From contig CAVRVO010000013.1 of NCBI GenBank assembly GCA_963724625.1, forward strand, positions 248,001 to 312,000: a stretch of 64,000 nt of DNA, given 5' to 3'. Below are positions 9,780-18,078 of this stretch, one piece after another. Both the position numbers and the translations under genes were made by a program. Below the pieces are notes generated by a model, which was not told where the DNA came from, did not search any database, and saw nothing but the letters and a program-made list of their open reading frames with translations. This DNA is from DATBVX01 sp963724625 (lineage in GTDB: Bacteria; Pseudomonadota; Gammaproteobacteria; Steroidobacterales; Steroidobacteraceae). Within the stretch, counting starts at the first letter, position 1; each line of letters opens with the position of its first letter.

Positions 9780-10942
9780 TCGGGCTCACTGGCCTGCTGC
9801 TGAAAGAAATGCCGCACGGCTTCCCAGATATCCTCGATGCGGCTCACCGCAAAGCTGCCGGCAGGCTTGCCTTCGTCGCCAAGCGACTTGAACAGGCCGC
9901 CGGTTTCGGTGGCGAGCTGGCGCTGCGCCGTTGATGAAACTTCGAGATAGCCGCAGTAGTTGGCGAGGTCGGAGAGCCCGCGCAGGGCTGCTTCGGCTTG
10001 CGGACGATCGGCGGAATAGTTGTCACCATCTGAAGCGTAGAAGAGATAAACGTTGTAGCGCGCCGGGCTGAAACGCGCGTCTATGATCTCGCGCACCTTG
10101 GTCAGACCCGTCGAAGCGACCGTGCCGCCACTGCCGCTGACCTGAAAGAACTCTTCCTCGTTGAACTCCCAGGCTTCCGTCGTGTGCGCGACGAACACGG
10201 TGTCGAGGTGCCGGTACTGGCGTCTCAGGCCCTGCACCGCCCAGAAGAAGAAGGACTTGGCGAGCTGCCGGTCGCGTTCCGACATGCTGCCGGACACGTC
10301 CATCAGCAGGAACACCACGGCCTGGATCGCCGGCTGCTCACGTTTGCTGAGTTGCCTGAAGCGCAGGTCGTCATCCGTGAAGGTGGGCGCGTCGTCGGCC
10401 TGCATCGTGCGCCGCTTGATCGATTCGCGCATGCTGCGCCGGCGGTCGAGTCGCGAACGGGCACCGCGCTTGTCCCAGCCTTCGCGCGCCCAGTCTGCTT
10501 CTTCGGACTTGCCGACGCGTGCCTTGAGATTCGGCAGCTGCATCTCTTCCCACAGCCAGTCGACGATGTCATCGACCTTGAATTCGAGCACGAACTCGAC
10601 CCCGCCCTCGTCCTTGCCGCCGGGGCCCTTGTCCGAGCCCTCGCCCTGCTGACTGGGCTTCGCGAGTACATCTCCGGCCTTGACGTTGCCTTGCCCGACA
10701 CCCTCGCGGTGATCGGGCTTTCGCAGGCGGAAGTGATAGTGCTCGAGCATGCGCACCGGCACCTTGACGGTGCGCGCGCCGCCACTCACGACGTCGGCGC
10801 CGGCAATGATGTCGGGGAGCCGTTCGCGAACGGCCTCGCGGACCTTGTCGTTGTGGCGCAGCCAGTCACGTGCGCCGCGGGAGAATAGCTCGTACCAACC
10901 GTTGATCCGGGGATTGGCTGGCTTGATCTCCGACTCATCCAC
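9776..10942 (-). CDS. DUF444 family protein (YeaH/YhbH-like, VWA domain)
   Basis: 388 aa. The C-terminal half contains a von Willebrand A-like domain with the MIDAS motif MDVSGSMSE followed by HTTEAWEFNEEEFF, SGSGGT and YASDGDN. The N-terminal half is charged and includes RRSMRESIKRR. YeaH/YhbH proteins are encoded next to the PrkA kinase in many bacteria and are induced in stationary phase, nitrogen starvation or sporulation. They probably work with PrkA, but the reaction is unknown. It starts 24 bases after the prkA stop and overlaps spoVR by four bases. Confidence 0.9.
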   Translation of the reverse strand: MDESEIKPANPRINGWYELFSRGARDWLRHNDKVREAVRERLPDIIAGADVVSGGARTVKVPVRMLEHYHFRLRKPDHREGVGQGNVKAGDVLAKPSQQGEGSDKGPGGKDEGGVEFVLEFKVDDIVDWLWEEMQLPNLKARVGKSEEADWAREGWDKRGARSRLDRRRSMRESIKRRTMQADDAPTFTDDDLRFRQLSKREQPAIQAVVFLLMDVSGSMSERDRQLAKSFFFWAVQGLRRQYRHLDTVFVAHTTEAWEFNEEEFFQVSGSGGTVASTGLTKVREIIDARFSPARYNVYLFYASDGDNYSADRPQAEAALRGLSDLANYCGYLEVSSTAQRQLATETGGLFKSLGDEGKPAGSFAVSRIEDIWEAVRHFFQQQASEPE

Positions 10943-10966
10943 TGCCGTCTCCCGGTGCGCCGCGCG

Positions 10967-12922
10967 CTACTCCTGTGCGAGGAGGGTGGTGACGTAGTTC
11001 AGAGCTTCTTTGGCGCTGTGTTCGTCGTATCCGTATTCGGTGACCAGGCGCTGCTGCACGGAAGAGATCTTCTTGCGTGCTTCGTCGTCGGGACGGGCTG
11101 AGGAAGTGACGAGACGCAGGACGTCACGCCGTTCCTCGAACAGGTACTGCTCGATTGCCTCGTGCATGCGAGCGTGGCTGTCGAGCGTGAACTTCTCACC
11201 CGCCTTGAAAGACACCATCGCCTTGCGGACGACTTCCTGGCGGAACGATTGCTTGCCCGAGTCGGAGACCTTGATCTTCTCCTCCACCGAGCGCAGGAAA
11301 CGTTCATCGGCAGGCCGGGTCTCGCCGGTAATCGGGTCGGTAACCTGGCGCTGATCCAGCGAGGCTTCGACTTCGTCGAGATACTTCTCCAGGAGCTGCT
11401 GCGCCTCCTCTTCGAACGAGGCGAACAGCGCCCGGTGCACGTCTTCCTTGACCCAGCGGTTGTAGAAGTCCTTGCGCGCCACCACCAGGTGATCGATCCA
11501 CTGCTTCTTCTGCTTCGCGTCCATGCGCGCGTCGCTTTCGATTGAATCCTTCAACGCCAGCAGGAGCTCCATGCTGGTGAGACTGTGGGTATCGCTGCGC
11601 GTGATCGCGTTCGAAATGGAGTTGATCACGAAGCGTGGGCTGACACCGGCAAGCCCTTCGTCGGGCGACTCCGTCTTGAGTCGCGTGGCCTCGTTCTCGG
11701 CAAAGCCCTCGATGCTCTCGCCGTTGTAGATGCGCAGCTTCTTCGACAGGTCCAGGCCTTCGCGCTCCGGCTTGTGCAGGCGCGTGAGAATGGCGAATAC
11801 GGCCGCCAGACTCAGTACGTGCGGATCGAGATGCACGTCGCGAAACGCGGGTGCGCCCGAAACCAGCTTCTGGTAGATGCGCGCTTCATCGCGGAAGGAG
11901 AGGGCGTAAGGCACCTTGATGATGACCATGCGGTCGAGCAGTGCCTCGTTTTCCTTTTCCTGTAGGAACTTGTGGAACTCCGCGAGATTGGTGTGCGCGA
12001 TGATCGTCTCGTCGAGATGGATCAGCGGGAAGCGAGACACCTTTACGTTCTTTTCCTGAGTCAGCGTCAGGAGCAGATAGAGAAATTCGCGCTTGACCTT
12101 GAGGATCTCGATCATTTCGAGCAGGCCGCGGCTCGCGGCGTACACGGCGCCTGACCAGGACCAGGCGCGAGGGTCGCCTTCGTCGCCGACTTCGGCCACC
12201 TTCGAAAGGTCAACGGAGCCGACCAGGTCCGCGATATCGGCCGTGGTCGGATCGTGGGGTGCGTAGGTACCAACTCCGACCCGGGTCGATTCAGCCAGGA
12301 ACACGCGTTCTACAGGGACACGCAGGTAGTCGTTTTCGTACTCGCGCTGCAATCTTTCGCGTGCCCAGGGGCTCAACTCACCGCTGATGTCCACGCCGTA
12401 CGTTTCGCGGAATTGCGCACGCAAGCTCGCTGGAACCAGATTGAGCGGGGACTCGTGCATGGGCGAGCCCTTGATCGCATAAAGAGCACCTTCATCAGTG
12501 CGGCTGTATTCCTCGAGCCCGCGCTTGAGAAGGATCGCAATCGTCGACTTGCCGCCGGACGGGGGACCGAGCAACAGCAGCAGGCGTCGGCCAACGTCAG
12601 AGCCGGCTGCCGCGCCCTTGAAGTAATCGACCACGCGGCTCAGCGGCTCATCGACACCAAACAGCTCGCGCCTGAAAAGTTCTCGCGGTCGCGCCGCATC
12701 GTCGGCTCCATCACCGTTGCGGCCATACCAGCGCAACATGTCCCAGATGTACTGGTGGCTGGAGCGGGCGAGTGATGCGGGGGCGGCAGGAAGGATGCGG
12801 GTCAGGAAGTCGCCGAAGGTGCCTTCCCAATGCTGCGCCCGATGCTGGCGACTGAAGGCGCTCAGTGAATCGACAAAGCTGTTTCGGCGCGCTGAGCCTG
12901 AGTCACCATTCTCTGGCTGCAT
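10967..12922 (-). CDS. prkA: PrkA serine protein kinase (AAA+ type, YeaG-like)
   Basis: About 651 aa (E. coli YeaG is 644). The N-terminal AAA+ domain has a Walker A loop GPPSGGKST at residues 119-127 and a C-terminal PrkA domain with LDSHARMHEAIEQYLFE. PrkA is a cytoplasmic Ser kinase/AAA+ protein linked to stationary phase, sporulation and nitrogen starvation. The ORF extends further upstream, but I chose the ATG at 12922 because GGAGGAAA sits eight bases before it and the homology begins soon after. It is the first gene of the prkA-DUF444-spoVR operon. A near-perfect sigma-54 promoter lies about 230 bases upstream, matching the sigma-54/NtrC control known for E. coli yeaGH. Confidence 0.93.
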   Translation of the reverse strand: MQPENGDSGSARRNSFVDSLSAFSRQHRAQHWEGTFGDFLTRILPAAPASLARSSHQYIWDMLRWYGRNGDGADDAARPRELFRRELFGVDEPLSRVVDYFKGAAAGSDVGRRLLLLLGPPSGGKSTIAILLKRGLEEYSRTDEGALYAIKGSPMHESPLNLVPASLRAQFRETYGVDISGELSPWARERLQREYENDYLRVPVERVFLAESTRVGVGTYAPHDPTTADIADLVGSVDLSKVAEVGDEGDPRAWSWSGAVYAASRGLLEMIEILKVKREFLYLLLTLTQEKNVKVSRFPLIHLDETIIAHTNLAEFHKFLQEKENEALLDRMVIIKVPYALSFRDEARIYQKLVSGAPAFRDVHLDPHVLSLAAVFAILTRLHKPEREGLDLSKKLRIYNGESIEGFAENEATRLKTESPDEGLAGVSPRFVINSISNAITRSDTHSLTSMELLLALKDSIESDARMDAKQKKQWIDHLVVARKDFYNRWVKEDVHRALFASFEEEAQQLLEKYLDEVEASLDQRQVTDPITGETRPADERFLRSVEEKIKVSDSGKQSFRQEVVRKAMVSFKAGEKFTLDSHARMHEAIEQYLFEERRDVLRLVTSSARPDDEARKKISSVQQRLVTEYGYDEHSAKEALNYVTTLLAQE

Positions 12923-13152
12923 GTCACTTTCCTCCGGGCTGCAACGATTGTGCTGCTCATCGCCTGCGATCACCACAACAGCCGCACGAGGAGTCATGTG
13001 TACTCCCTGGAACCCTTGGAGGCGATGCGGCAGCTACCCGACATAATCTAACGCCAAGACTAGCCCCATGCAGAGTCAGTTCCCTGAGCGCAATTTCACA
13101 GAAGTCGGCATCCGACCCGCGAACCGGCACGCAGATTGACACTTGAGTGCGA

Positions 13153-13168
13153 TGCAGTAGGCGTGCCA
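13153..13168 (-). promoter_or_regulatory. Putative sigma-54 (RpoN) promoter of the prkA operon
   Basis: On the minus strand the sequence TGGCACGCCTACTGCA has the invariant GG and GC dinucleotides at the exact -24/-12 spacing and differs from the consensus TGGCACG-N4-TTGCA at one position. It lies between hisIE and prkA and points at prkA, giving a leader of about 220 bases. Such a promoter needs an enhancer-binding activator; no clear NtrC site was recognised. Confidence 0.7.
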
Positions 13169-13189
13169 AAAACGCGTCGCGCCGACGCG
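13168..13189 (-). terminator. Intrinsic terminator of the his operon
   Basis: On the minus strand, CGCGTCG GCG CGACGCG is a perfect 7-bp stem followed directly by TTTTT, 32 bases after the hisIE stop. The last T of the run is the first base of the sigma-54 promoter of prkA, so the two elements abut. Confidence 0.75.
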
Positions 13190-13220
13190 AGGACACGTCA
13201 AAGTGAACGCGGGCCGCGAT

Positions 13221-13850
13221 TCAGGTTCGATTCTTGTGGCGCGATTCGAGCTCGTGCACGACGCCAGCCAGTGACAGGTTGCGGCTCTTCATCAACAGCA
13301 GCAGGTGGTACATCAAGTCCGCGGTTTCGCTCACGATCTTCTGGTCGTCGGTGCCGACCGCCGCCAGCGCCACCTCGACGCCTTCCTCGCCAATCTTCTG
13401 GGCGATGCGCGACGGGCCTCCCGCAAAGATGCGGGCGGTGTAGCTGCCCTCCGGCTGTTGGGCGATCCGTTGCGCGATGACGGCCTCGAGTTGCGCGAGG
13501 AAGGACAAGCCTTCCGCTGCCGTAGGTGGTTGATCGGCAAAGCACGTCGCGGTCCCGAGGTGGCATACCGGGCCCTGCGGCTCAGCGAGTATCAAGAGAC
13601 TGTCGCGGTCACAATCAGTGGAGATGCCAACCACGTTCAGCACGTGCCCGGAGGTTTCGCCCTTCATCCACTGGGCCTTGCGGGTGCGGCTATAGAAGCA
13701 GACCCGCCCGGAGGTAAGGGTTTCACGCAACGCTTCGCGATTCATGAATGCGAGCATCAGCACGACTCCCGAAGTGGCGTGTTGCACGACAGCAGGGAGT
13801 AACCCGTCGCCTTTTGCCCAGTCGAGGGTAGATATTTCCTCGATCTTCAT
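13221..13850 (-). CDS. hisIE: Bifunctional phosphoribosyl-AMP cyclohydrolase/phosphoribosyl-ATP pyrophosphatase
   Basis: 209 aa, catalysing steps 2 and 3 of histidine synthesis. The HisI domain (residues 1 to ~115) shows AFMNREALRETL, SRTRKAQWMKGETSGH and the metal-binding DCDRDSLL and GPVCHLGTATC. The HisE domain (~120-209) shows EGSYTARIF, KIGEEGVEVALAA and ETADLMYHLLLL. The open frame extends upstream inside hisF, but the ATG at 13850 starts exactly at the homology and overlaps the hisF stop by four bases. It is the last gene of the his operon, followed by a strong terminator. Confidence 0.95.
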   Translation of the reverse strand: MKIEEISTLDWAKGDGLLPAVVQHATSGVVLMLAFMNREALRETLTSGRVCFYSRTRKAQWMKGETSGHVLNVVGISTDCDRDSLLILAEPQGPVCHLGTATCFADQPPTAAEGLSFLAQLEAVIAQRIAQQPEGSYTARIFAGGPSRIAQKIGEEGVEVALAAVGTDDQKIVSETADLMYHLLLLMKSRNLSLAGVVHELESRHKNRT

Positions 13851-14614
13851 AGCCTGACCTCGATACCCGCTTGCTTCAGGTGCCGCTTCAGCGCATCGAT
13901 CTGCACCGTGCCATCGTGGAAGACGCTCGCAGCCAGTGCGCCATCGACGCCTGTCTGTGCGAAGACCGCATCGAAATCGCTCACCGAACCGGCACCACCC
14001 GAGGCCACCAGGGGTACCTGGCATACGGTGCGAACCGCAGCGAGCTGCGCGAGATCATAGCCGCGGCGCACGCCATCGCTCGCCATGCAGTTCAGCACGA
14101 TCTCCCCGGCACCGCGCTCCTGCACCTCGCGCACCCACGCGAGTGTGGGGCGCATTGTGTCGCGGCTGCGATGCGGATCGCCCGTGTACTGGTACACGTG
14201 ATAGCCATCGTCGAGCGTCTGGCTGTCGATTCCAATCACTACACACTGAGAGCCGAACCGTTCACTCAGGCGATTGATCAGTTCCGGGTCCACGAGGGCC
14301 GGTGAATTCACGGAGATCTTGTCGGCGCCCGAGTTCAACACCATCTCGGCGTCAGCCACGGAGCGAATGCCCCCGGCAACGCAGAACGGAACATCGAGCA
14401 GGCGAGCAACCGCGTTTACCCAGCCGCGGTCCACGGCTCTGCCATCCGGGCTGGCGGTGATGTCATAGAACACGATTTCATCCGCGCCCTCGTCGCGATA
14501 GCGTGCGGCGAGCTCCAGGATATCGCCCACCACACGGTGATCCTGGAAACGCAGGCCTTTGACGACGCGCCCGTCGCGCACGTCGAGGCAGGGGATTATG
14601 CGCTTCGCAAGAAT
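13847..14614 (-). CDS. hisF: Imidazole glycerol phosphate synthase cyclase subunit, apparent ATT start codon
   Basis: 255 aa TIM barrel: LAKRIIPCLDV at the start, FYDITAS, CVAGGIRS, DKISVNSPAL, VVIGIDSQ and VASGGAGS. It forms IGP and AICAR with HisH (ammonia from glutamine). No ATG, GTG or TTG exists in frame near the homology start. The codon aligned with the family's initiator Met is ATT at 14614-14612, with AGGAG eight bases before it, inside the end of hisA (19-base overlap). ATT is a rare but known start (infC). Translational coupling to hisA may help. A G-to-T sequencing error is the main alternative. The longer open frame up to 14740 has no homology. Confidence 0.92.
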   Translation of the reverse strand: MLAKRIIPCLDVRDGRVVKGLRFQDHRVVGDILELAARYRDEGADEIVFYDITASPDGRAVDRGWVNAVARLLDVPFCVAGGIRSVADAEMVLNSGADKISVNSPALVDPELINRLSERFGSQCVVIGIDSQTLDDGYHVYQYTGDPHRSRDTMRPTLAWVREVQERGAGEIVLNCMASDGVRRGYDLAQLAAVRTVCQVPLVASGGAGSVSDFDAVFAQTGVDGALAASVFHDGTVQIDALKRHLKQAGIEVRL

Positions 14615-15345
14615 GGCACCAGCTCCTGTGTGTCGAAGCTCTCCTCCAGCAAGGCACGGCCGGTGATGGCGGCCGCAACTCCGAGGCCTGCGAGGGCATG
14701 CAGATCGGCGGCTGCGCGTACGCCGCCCGAAGCCTGCCATTCGATCTCGGGATAGCGGCGCAGCGCCTCGGCGTAGAGCTCCAGGTTAGGACCGGTCAAC
14801 GTGCCGTCGCGTTCGACGTCGGTGCAAAGCACATGCTTGAAGCCCGCCGGACGGAAAGCGTCCAGTGCCTGCCAGAGCGTCGTGGCCGTCTGTACCTGCC
14901 AGCCATGCGTTGCGCAACGTGGGACGTGGTCTGCATCGAGACGCACGTCGAAGGCGAGCGTAATCGCGTCGCGACCAAAGCGTCGCAGCCACATCTGCAC
15001 CTGGTCGGGTTTCATCACCGCAGCGCTGCCAACAACTACCCGAGCAACACCGGCATGCAATAGCGCGTCGATCGTGCTCGAATCGCGTATCCCTCCGCCG
15101 ACCTGCAAGCGCATCGCCGGCATCGCCGGCATCGCAGCGAGCTTCAGGATGATGTCGCGGTTGACCTGATGGCCATCGCGGGCTCCGTCCAGGTCGACGA
15201 CATGCAGCCACCCAGCGCCCAGCTCGCGATAGCGCTCGAGGAGCATCGACGGCTCGACGTCGTAGCGTGTCTCCGCCGCGAAATCGCCCCGCATCAGCCG
15301 CACGCAGTGACCGCCCCGCAGATCGATGGCCGGAACCAGCAACAT
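14596..15345 (-). CDS. hisA: Phosphoribosylformimino-5-aminoimidazole carboxamide ribotide isomerase
   Basis: 249 aa, TIM barrel; the fourth step of histidine synthesis (ProFAR to PRFAR Amadori rearrangement). Motifs: VPAIDLRGGHCVRL with the catalytic Asp, LHVVDLDGA, VGGGIRD, VVVGSAAV, and near the end LCTDVERDGTLTGPN with the second catalytic Asp. Around residue 95 the short repeat AMPAMPAM comes from a 9-bp tandem duplication. The ATG overlaps the hisH stop by one base (TGATG). The 3' end overlaps hisF by 19 bases. Confidence 0.96.
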   Translation of the reverse strand: MLLVPAIDLRGGHCVRLMRGDFAAETRYDVEPSMLLERYRELGAGWLHVVDLDGARDGHQVNRDIILKLAAMPAMPAMRLQVGGGIRDSSTIDALLHAGVARVVVGSAAVMKPDQVQMWLRRFGRDAITLAFDVRLDADHVPRCATHGWQVQTATTLWQALDAFRPAGFKHVLCTDVERDGTLTGPNLELYAEALRRYPEIEWQASGGVRAAADLHALAGLGVAAAITGRALLEESFDTQELVPFLRSA

Positions 15346-15944
15346 CAGGTGAGTGCCAGGAAGTTGCTCAGCAGGCGCGCGCCCGTGCGCGCCGAACGCT
15401 CGGGATGAAACTGCGTGCCGAAGAAGTTGCCTCGTGCGACCACTGCGGAAAAGGGTCCGCCGTAATGGGTGGAGGCGACAGTTTCAGGTCCGACAGGGAG
15501 CACGTAGCTGTGGACGAAATAGGCGCGCTCGCCGGCTTCGATTCCGTGGAGCAGTGGGATCGACGTTGTTGGTGTCAGCTGGTTCCAGCCCATATGCGGC
15601 ACCGGACGGCCTGGCACCGCCGTCAGACGACGTGCGGTGCCGGAAATTGCGCCCAGGCAGGGCGCGACATTTTCCTCGGAAGCGTCATAGAGGAGCTGCA
15701 TGCCGAGACAGATGCCGAGCACCGGTTGCGTCAGTGTCGGAATCAGCGCATCGAGACCGTGTGCACGCAAGCGAGACATCGCATCGCCCGCGGCGCCAAC
15801 TCCCGGGAGGATGACGTGACTGGCCCGGCGGATCGCGGACGGATCACTCGTCAGTAGCGGCTCGACATCGAGACGCTCGAGTGCGTGACGCAACGATGCA
15901 GTATTGGCTCCGCCATTCTCGATGATGACCACGCGCTGCTTCAC
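15345..15944 (-). CDS. hisH: Imidazole glycerol phosphate synthase glutamine amidotransferase subunit
   Basis: 199 aa class I glutamine amidotransferase. It has the oxyanion region LPGVGAAGDAM, the nucleophile Cys in GICLGMQLL and the His/Glu pair in GTQFHPERS. It supplies ammonia to HisF. I take the GTG at 15944 as the start: it gives the usual VKQRVVIIENG beginning and overlaps the hisB stop as GTGA. The open frame continues upstream inside hisB but lacks homology there. Confidence 0.95.
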   Translation of the reverse strand: MKQRVVIIENGGANTASLRHALERLDVEPLLTSDPSAIRRASHVILPGVGAAGDAMSRLRAHGLDALIPTLTQPVLGICLGMQLLYDASEENVAPCLGAISGTARRLTAVPGRPVPHMGWNQLTPTTSIPLLHGIEAGERAYFVHSYVLPVGPETVASTHYGGPFSAVVARGNFFGTQFHPERSARTGARLLSNFLALT

Positions 15945-17020
15945 AGCACACCCTTGCTGCTGGGCAGTTCGTTGCCTTCCTGCCGTATCGCCTGGCGCAG
16001 CGCTCGACCCATACCCTTGAAACACGCCTCGATCATGTGATGCGTGTTTTCGCCTTGGACGTTGATGTGGATTGCGGCTCCCAGGGATTCCGACAGCGAG
16101 CGAAAGAAGTGCGGCACGAGCTCGGTGGGAAGCTCACCCACGCGTTCGCGATTGAAGCGTCCCTCGAAAACGCAATAAGGACGGCCGGATAGGTCCAGCG
16201 CCACGTTTGCCTGTGCTTCGTCCATCGGCAGCACGAACCCGTAACGAGCGATACCGCGCTTGTCGCCCAGCGCCTGCCGCAACGCCTGGCCCAAGGTCAG
16301 GGCGCAGTCCTCGACGGTGTGATGCTCATCGATGTGCAGGTCACCCTGAGCGCTCAGCTGCAGGGCGAACCCACCATGTCGCGCAACCTGCTCGAGCATG
16401 TGATCAAAGAAGCCGATGCCGCTGCGAATCTCGATTGGTCCCTCCCGACCGAGGTCGACTGTCGCGTTGATTTCGGTTTCGCGCGTGTGCCGGGACACCT
16501 GCGCCCTCCGTTCTGGCCGCGTGAGACGCTGCGCAACCGTTGTCCAGGACTCCTCGGCCGACCCGTCGCGTCGCACGCGCATGCCCGCAATCCCGAGATT
16601 GCGGGCAAACTCGAGATCCGTGTCGCGATCGCCGATCACCACGCTGGCTGTGCGATCGAGAGGATGGCGGGCGAGCCAATCGGTCAGCAGGCCCAACTTC
16701 GGCTTGCGGCACTCGCATCTGTCCGTGGCGAAATGCGGACAGATGAAGACCTCACTGAAGCGCACGCCCTGCGACGCGAACAGCTCGAGGAGGAAGTCGT
16801 GTGCGGTGCGAAAGTCCGACTCTGGCAGGCTCGGTGTGCCGAGCCCGTCCTGGTTGGTCACCATCACCAGCTCGAAGCCCGCGCGCTGCAGCTCCAGAAG
16901 TGCCGGGATGACCTCGGGCATGAGCCGGATCTTGTCGAGACGATCGACCTGCTGATCGGGGGGCTCCTCGACCAGCGTGCCATCGCGATCGACGAACGCG
17001 ACCTTGACTGACGCACTCAT
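15941..17020 (-). CDS. hisB: Bifunctional histidinol-phosphatase/imidazoleglycerol-phosphate dehydratase
   Basis: 359 aa. The N-terminal HAD phosphatase (residues 1 to ~165) has DRDGT at 11-15, MVTNQDGLG, the zinc-binding CPHFATDRCECRKPK and VVIGDRDTD. The C-terminal dehydratase (~168-359) has FFDHMLEQVARHGGF, DEHHTVEDCA and NTHHMIEACFK, which carry the metal-binding His residues. It performs the sixth and eighth steps of histidine synthesis; this fusion is typical of gammaproteobacteria. Its ATG overlaps the hisC stop by four bases. Confidence 0.97.
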   Translation of the reverse strand: MSASVKVAFVDRDGTLVEEPPDQQVDRLDKIRLMPEVIPALLELQRAGFELVMVTNQDGLGTPSLPESDFRTAHDFLLELFASQGVRFSEVFICPHFATDRCECRKPKLGLLTDWLARHPLDRTASVVIGDRDTDLEFARNLGIAGMRVRRDGSAEESWTTVAQRLTRPERRAQVSRHTRETEINATVDLGREGPIEIRSGIGFFDHMLEQVARHGGFALQLSAQGDLHIDEHHTVEDCALTLGQALRQALGDKRGIARYGFVLPMDEAQANVALDLSGRPYCVFEGRFNRERVGELPTELVPHFFRSLSESLGAAIHINVQGENTHHMIEACFKGMGRALRQAIRQEGNELPSSKGVL

Positions 17021-18078
17021 GGGATACCTATTGCGCTGAGCAGACGATCATTCTGTTCCGGTGAGCCGATCGTAATGCGCAGGCAATTCTCGAGTCCGGC
17101 CCGTTGCCGAAAGTCCCTGACCAGCAGGCCCTTGTCGATGAAGGATCGAAATGCCCTGTCGGCATCCGTGCATCGGACCAACAGGAAATTGGCCGCGCTC
17201 GGCCACACTTCTGCCACGAGGGGAGAGGCGCGCAGCTTCGAAGCCATCCGTTCACGCTCGGCAACGATGAGATCCAGTCGCGCGCGCGCAATGGCGAGTT
17301 GCGGCGGTTCCAGTGCCCGGAGCGCGGCATCGAGCGTAGGGGCGGGCACCGCGTAAGGCGGAATCATCCTCCGCAGGAGATCGACCAGCGCCGGATCGCC
17401 GAGCAAGACGCCGCAGCGGGCACCAGCGAGCGCGTGGGCTTTGGACAACGTACGCAACACGACCAGGTTGTCGTGATGCTCCAGGAGACTCGCGAAGCTC
17501 TCAACACCTGAGAATTCAACGTAGGCCTCGTCGACCACCACGATCGCCTGGCGCTGCAGTCGGTCGACCAGGCGCTCGATCACTGCCGAATCCAGCAGAT
17601 TGCCAGTTGGGTTGTTCGGTGAGCAAAAGAACAGCAGCTTGGTGTCGGGCTGCCAGCGCTCAACGATCGCAGCCTCATCGATAGCGAAGCCGCGCTCACG
17701 ATCGAGCGCGACCGCAATGACGTCGGCACCCTGAATCCGTGCTGCGACCTCATACATGCCGAAGGTCGGCGGGAAGATCATGATGCGATCCCGCTGAGCG
17801 CGACAGAACGCTCTCACCAGCAGATCGATGGCTTCATCGCTCCCGCGACCGACGAGTACCCGGTCGGGAGTCACTTCATACAACTGCGCAAGCCGCTCGA
17901 GCAGGCGCGGGGGTTGCGGCTCGGGATAGCGGTTCAATCCGGCCGGCGAATTGTCACCGGTCGTTCGCCATGGAAGCTCGTTGGCGTGCAGGCGCTCGAG
18001 CGCCGGCTCCCATTCCGCATGCTGGTACGGCACCAGCCCGAGGAGTTCCGGGCGCGCAATGTGCTGCGCCGTGCTCAT
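17017..18078 (-). CDS. hisC: Histidinol-phosphate aminotransferase
   Basis: 353 aa fold-type I PLP aminotransferase. Motifs: RYPEPQPPRLL, VGRGSDEAIDLLVRAF, CSPNNPTGN, VVVDEAYVEF, TLSKAHALAGARCG with the PLP lysine, and the C-terminal LRITIGSPEQN. It converts imidazole acetol phosphate to histidinol phosphate using glutamate. The ATG overlaps the hisD stop by four bases, and its own stop overlaps hisB by four. Confidence 0.96.
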   Translation of the reverse strand: MSTAQHIARPELLGLVPYQHAEWEPALERLHANELPWRTTGDNSPAGLNRYPEPQPPRLLERLAQLYEVTPDRVLVGRGSDEAIDLLVRAFCRAQRDRIMIFPPTFGMYEVAARIQGADVIAVALDRERGFAIDEAAIVERWQPDTKLLFFCSPNNPTGNLLDSAVIERLVDRLQRQAIVVVDEAYVEFSGVESFASLLEHHDNLVVLRTLSKAHALAGARCGVLLGDPALVDLLRRMIPPYAVPAPTLDAALRALEPPQLAIARARLDLIVAERERMASKLRASPLVAEVWPSAANFLLVRCTDADRAFRSFIDKGLLVRDFRQRAGLENCLRITIGSPEQNDRLLSAIGIP

